Origin: Oscillospiraceae bacterium
GTDB taxonomy: Bacteria > Bacillota > Clostridia > Oscillospirales > Ruminococcaceae
DNA: 7,328 nt
Assembly (NCBI GenBank): GCA_029240015.1
Contig: JARBTU010000079.1
Location: 1-7,328 of the forward strand
Reading direction: 5' to 3'
In this document: one piece after another, positions 6,159 through 7,328 of the stretch
How positions within the stretch are numbered: position 1 is the stretch's first letter
Layout of the letters: every line of letters starts with the position of its first letter
The notes under the pieces: model-generated
What the model saw: the letters and a program-made list of their open reading frames with translations, nothing else
Database searches by the model: none
Told to the model about the DNA's origin: nothing
Program-made: the position numbers and the translations under genes

Positions 6159-6237
6159 CCGACAACAGCCCCGAAAGGCTTATTGCGACGTAAATATTAT
6201 AACATGCGTTGCGATTCCTTTCAACCCTTGTTGTCGG
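6159..6237 (+). other. 79-nt structured dyad between the RHH and DUF6809 genes
   Basis: Three nested pairings lie in register. CCGACAACA (6159-6167) pairs with TGTTGTCGG (6229-6237), a perfect 9 bp. GAAAGG (6173-6178) pairs with CCTTTC (6217-6222). ATTGCGACG (6182-6190) pairs with CGTTGCGAT (6207-6215) if two G-U pairs are allowed. The internal loops are small (5/6 and 3/1 nt) and the terminal loop is about 16 nt. No T-run follows. It could be a regulatory RNA leader, a processed transcript or a DNA-level palindromic element. I do not recognise a named family. Confidence 0.45.
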
Positions 6238-6266
6238 ATAGTTCTTTAAAATCGAAAGGAATGAAA

Positions 6267-6581
6267 ATGATGTCAGACAGCATGAAAAGCAACATTATCG
6301 AAGAACTGTACTTAGGGAACATCAGCCCTATTGAGAAAGAATTTAAGCGAGATTCCCACTACGCAAAATTAATAAGCATCATTGCCAAAAACGAGAAGAT
6401 GCTGATTGACTCGCTTTGCGGAAAAGAAGAAACCCAGTTTTCGGAACTGATGGAAGCGCAAAGCGAGGTTTTAAGTATTACGGCGCTGGAGACCTTTACA
6501 GATGGTTTTAAACTGGGCGCAAAGATTATATTAGACACCTTTGTGTCGGAGCAAAACAAAGTATTTAAAGATATATGCTGA
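6267..6581 (+). CDS. DUF6809-type small protein of unknown function
   Basis: About 104 aa. The body (EELYLGNISPIEKEFKRD near the start, ITALETFTDGFKLGAKIIL near the end) matches my recollection of the DUF6809 family, small mostly helical cytoplasmic proteins common in Firmicutes and often in accessory or mobile regions; function unknown. No membrane segment or signal peptide is visible. The start is uncertain. The frame is open back to TTG 6183, but that codon lies inside the structured dyad. AAAGGA (6255-6260) is 6 nt before ATG 6267 and 9 nt before ATG 6270, so one of these is preferred; ATG 6261 abuts the site, and ATG 6282 (MKSNIIEELY) fits the relatives' N-terminus but lacks a ribosome-binding site. 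No separate promoter was found, so it is probably transcribed with the RHH gene. A strong terminator begins 2 bp after the stop. Confidence 0.82.
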   Translation: MMSDSMKSNIIEELYLGNISPIEKEFKRDSHYAKLISIIAKNEKMLIDSLCGKEETQFSELMEAQSEVLSITALETFTDGFKLGAKIILDTFVSEQNKVFKDIC

Positions 6582-6582
6582 T

Positions 6583-6619
6583 AAAAACACCGATAGGGAT
6601 TTCCCCTATCGGTGTTTTT
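6583..6619. terminator. Bidirectional intrinsic terminator between DUF6809 and sugar acetyltransferase genes
   Basis: A perfect 16-bp stem (6583-6598 with 6604-6619), loop ATTTC, core CACCGATAGGG, with A5 on the left and T5 on the right, so it works on both strands. It starts just after the DUF6809 stop and directly abuts the stop codon of the minus-strand acetyltransferase (6620-6622). Confidence 0.93.
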
Positions 6620-7219
6620 CTATTCCATCGCCAAGTCTTTAAAGTATTTGTTTTTATCCGCTTCGGTGATTTTTCTCAAAATCCTGCACGGATTCCCCAC
6701 CGCGATAATATTTGAGGGAATATCTTTGGTGACCACACTGCCCGCCCCAATCACAACGTTGTCCCCAATCGTGATTCCCGGGTTGATAATTGTCCCGCCG
6801 CCAATCCACACATGGCTGCCAATCGTGATGGGGAACGCATACTCATATTCCTGCGCTCTCAGCTCGGGATGAACCGGATGCCCTGCAGTAAAGATGCTAA
6901 CGTTCGGTCCAACAAGTACATCGTCGCCAATCGTAACCTTGGCACAATCCAAGATAATACAGTTATAGTTGCTGTAAAAATTCTTTCCGATTTCGATGTT
7001 GTAGCCATAGTCGCACCTAAAGGGAGGCTCGATAAAAAAATTATCCCCTGTTTCTCCAAACAGTTCCTTCAATATCCGGTTCCTCTTGTCCACTTCGCTC
7101 GGGCGCAGGCTGTTATAATCAAAAACCATTTCCTTTGCCCATTGCCGTTCTTTTGTAAGTTGTTCATCAAAAGCCCTATAAGGTTTTGACGCCAGCATTT
7201 TTTCTTTCTCGGTCATCAT
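6620..7219 (-). CDS. Sugar O-acetyltransferase, maltose/galactoside acetyltransferase type
   Basis: Cytoplasmic enzyme expected to move acetyl from acetyl-CoA to a sugar hydroxyl (maltose, glucose or galactoside in characterised relatives), as a left-handed beta-helix trimer. Seen in the 199-aa product: an N-terminal Mac domain at about 5-56 (EKEKMLASKPYRAFDEQL, typical opening); hexapeptide repeats from about 73 to 180 ([IV]-G-x-x repeats such as VTIGDDVLVGPNVSI, ITIGSHVWIGGG, ITIGDNVVIGAGSVVTKDIP); the catalytic histidine in TAGHPVHP (His114, matching His115 of E. coli GAT); and the GNPCRILR acetyl-CoA-side ending. Length is normal and no key residue is missing. The start is a tandem ATG-ATG: GGAGG (7224-7228) is 4 nt from the first (7219) and 7 nt from the second (7216), so 7216 may be the true start. 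The upstream reading frame ends directly before the first ATG, suggesting translational coupling. The physiological acceptor is unknown. Confidence 0.95.
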   Translation of the reverse strand: MMTEKEKMLASKPYRAFDEQLTKERQWAKEMVFDYNSLRPSEVDKRNRILKELFGETGDNFFIEPPFRCDYGYNIEIGKNFYSNYNCIILDCAKVTIGDDVLVGPNVSIFTAGHPVHPELRAQEYEYAFPITIGSHVWIGGGTIINPGITIGDNVVIGAGSVVTKDIPSNIIAVGNPCRILRKITEADKNKYFKDLAME

Positions 7220-7327
7220 TCAGCCTCCGTAACGATTTTTTTGCTGTATCATCTTTGCTACTTTTAGCAAACGTTCATATGCATATTCAAAAAATTCACG
7301 ATACGACTCGCAATAATAGTTTTTCCC
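7220..7327 (-). CDS. Partial: C-terminal 35 codons of an unidentified gene
   Basis: The minus-strand frame is open from the window edge to TGA at 7222-7220, giving a Tyr/Phe/Glu-rich, helix-like end (YREFFEYAYERLLKVAKMIQ, then QKNRYGG). The other two frames hit stops. The stop is immediately followed by the ATG of the sugar acetyltransferase, and the final GGA-GGC codons form that gene's ribosome-binding site, an arrangement typical of a coupled operon. The beginning lies outside the window and I cannot assign a family. With only 35 codons, chance openness is not excluded. Confidence 0.5.
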   Translation of the reverse strand, partial: GKNYYCESYREFFEYAYERLLKVAKMIQQKNRYGG

Positions 7328-7328
7328 A

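Noticed and set aside
6159..6237. Integron attC-like site, because of the GTTGTCGG end and imperfect palindrome.
   Set aside because: No integrase, no cassette array and the core consensus does not fit.
5941..6581. A classical type II toxin-antitoxin pair.
   Set aside because: The DUF6809-type partner has no recognisable toxin fold or motif, and the 158-bp gap is untypical of such operons, whose genes usually overlap or touch.
6812..7189. A 125-codon plus-strand open frame, and a shorter one at 6612-6872.
   Set aside because: They lie antisense to the clearly recognisable acetyltransferase and have no family features.

Overview
The window looks like chromosome from a low-GC Gram-positive bacterium, most likely a motile member of the Clostridia. 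The reasons are the AT-rich intergenic DNA, strong AGGAGG-type ribosome-binding sites, several TTG start codons, compact intrinsic terminators, a secreted protein built from choline/glucan-binding-type repeats, and a clostridial-style chemoreceptor. This placement comes from family knowledge and composition, not from a database match.

Layout: (1) 19-2766 (+) is a membrane chemoreceptor with a Cache-type sensor, a chain of about seven HAMP-like modules and a canonical methyl-accepting signalling domain. (2) 2931-4124 (-) is a secreted protein made almost entirely of about 17 cell-wall-binding repeats. It converges on the chemoreceptor, and the two genes share a very long symmetric hairpin terminator at 2848-2909. 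(3) 4125-4491 is a divergent intergenic region with a promoter facing each way and a leader of about 167 nt ahead of the next gene. (4) 4492-5823 (+) is a CNNM/CBS/CorC_HlyC membrane protein (CorC/HlyC 'hemolysin' family, putative divalent-cation export) with its own terminator. (5) 5882-6581 (+) is a small accessory-looking unit: a 55-aa ribbon-helix-helix (RHH) regulator with a promoter embedded in an inverted-repeat operator, a non-coding stretch that folds into two hairpins, and a DUF6809-type small protein of unknown function. (6) 6620-7219 (-) is a maltose/galactoside-type sugar O-acetyltransferase. It shares a bidirectional terminator with the DUF6809 gene and is preceded with no gap by the 3' end of another minus-strand reading frame that runs off the window.

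The large genes are standard families and do not form one pathway; promoters, terminators and alternating orientation mark them as separate transcription units. The parts least explained by known families are the RHH/DUF6809 unit with its structured spacer, the structured leader of the CorC-family gene, the all-repeat architecture of the wall-binding protein, and the poly-HAMP chain of the chemoreceptor. I see no rRNA, tRNA, CRISPR array, transposase or integrase.
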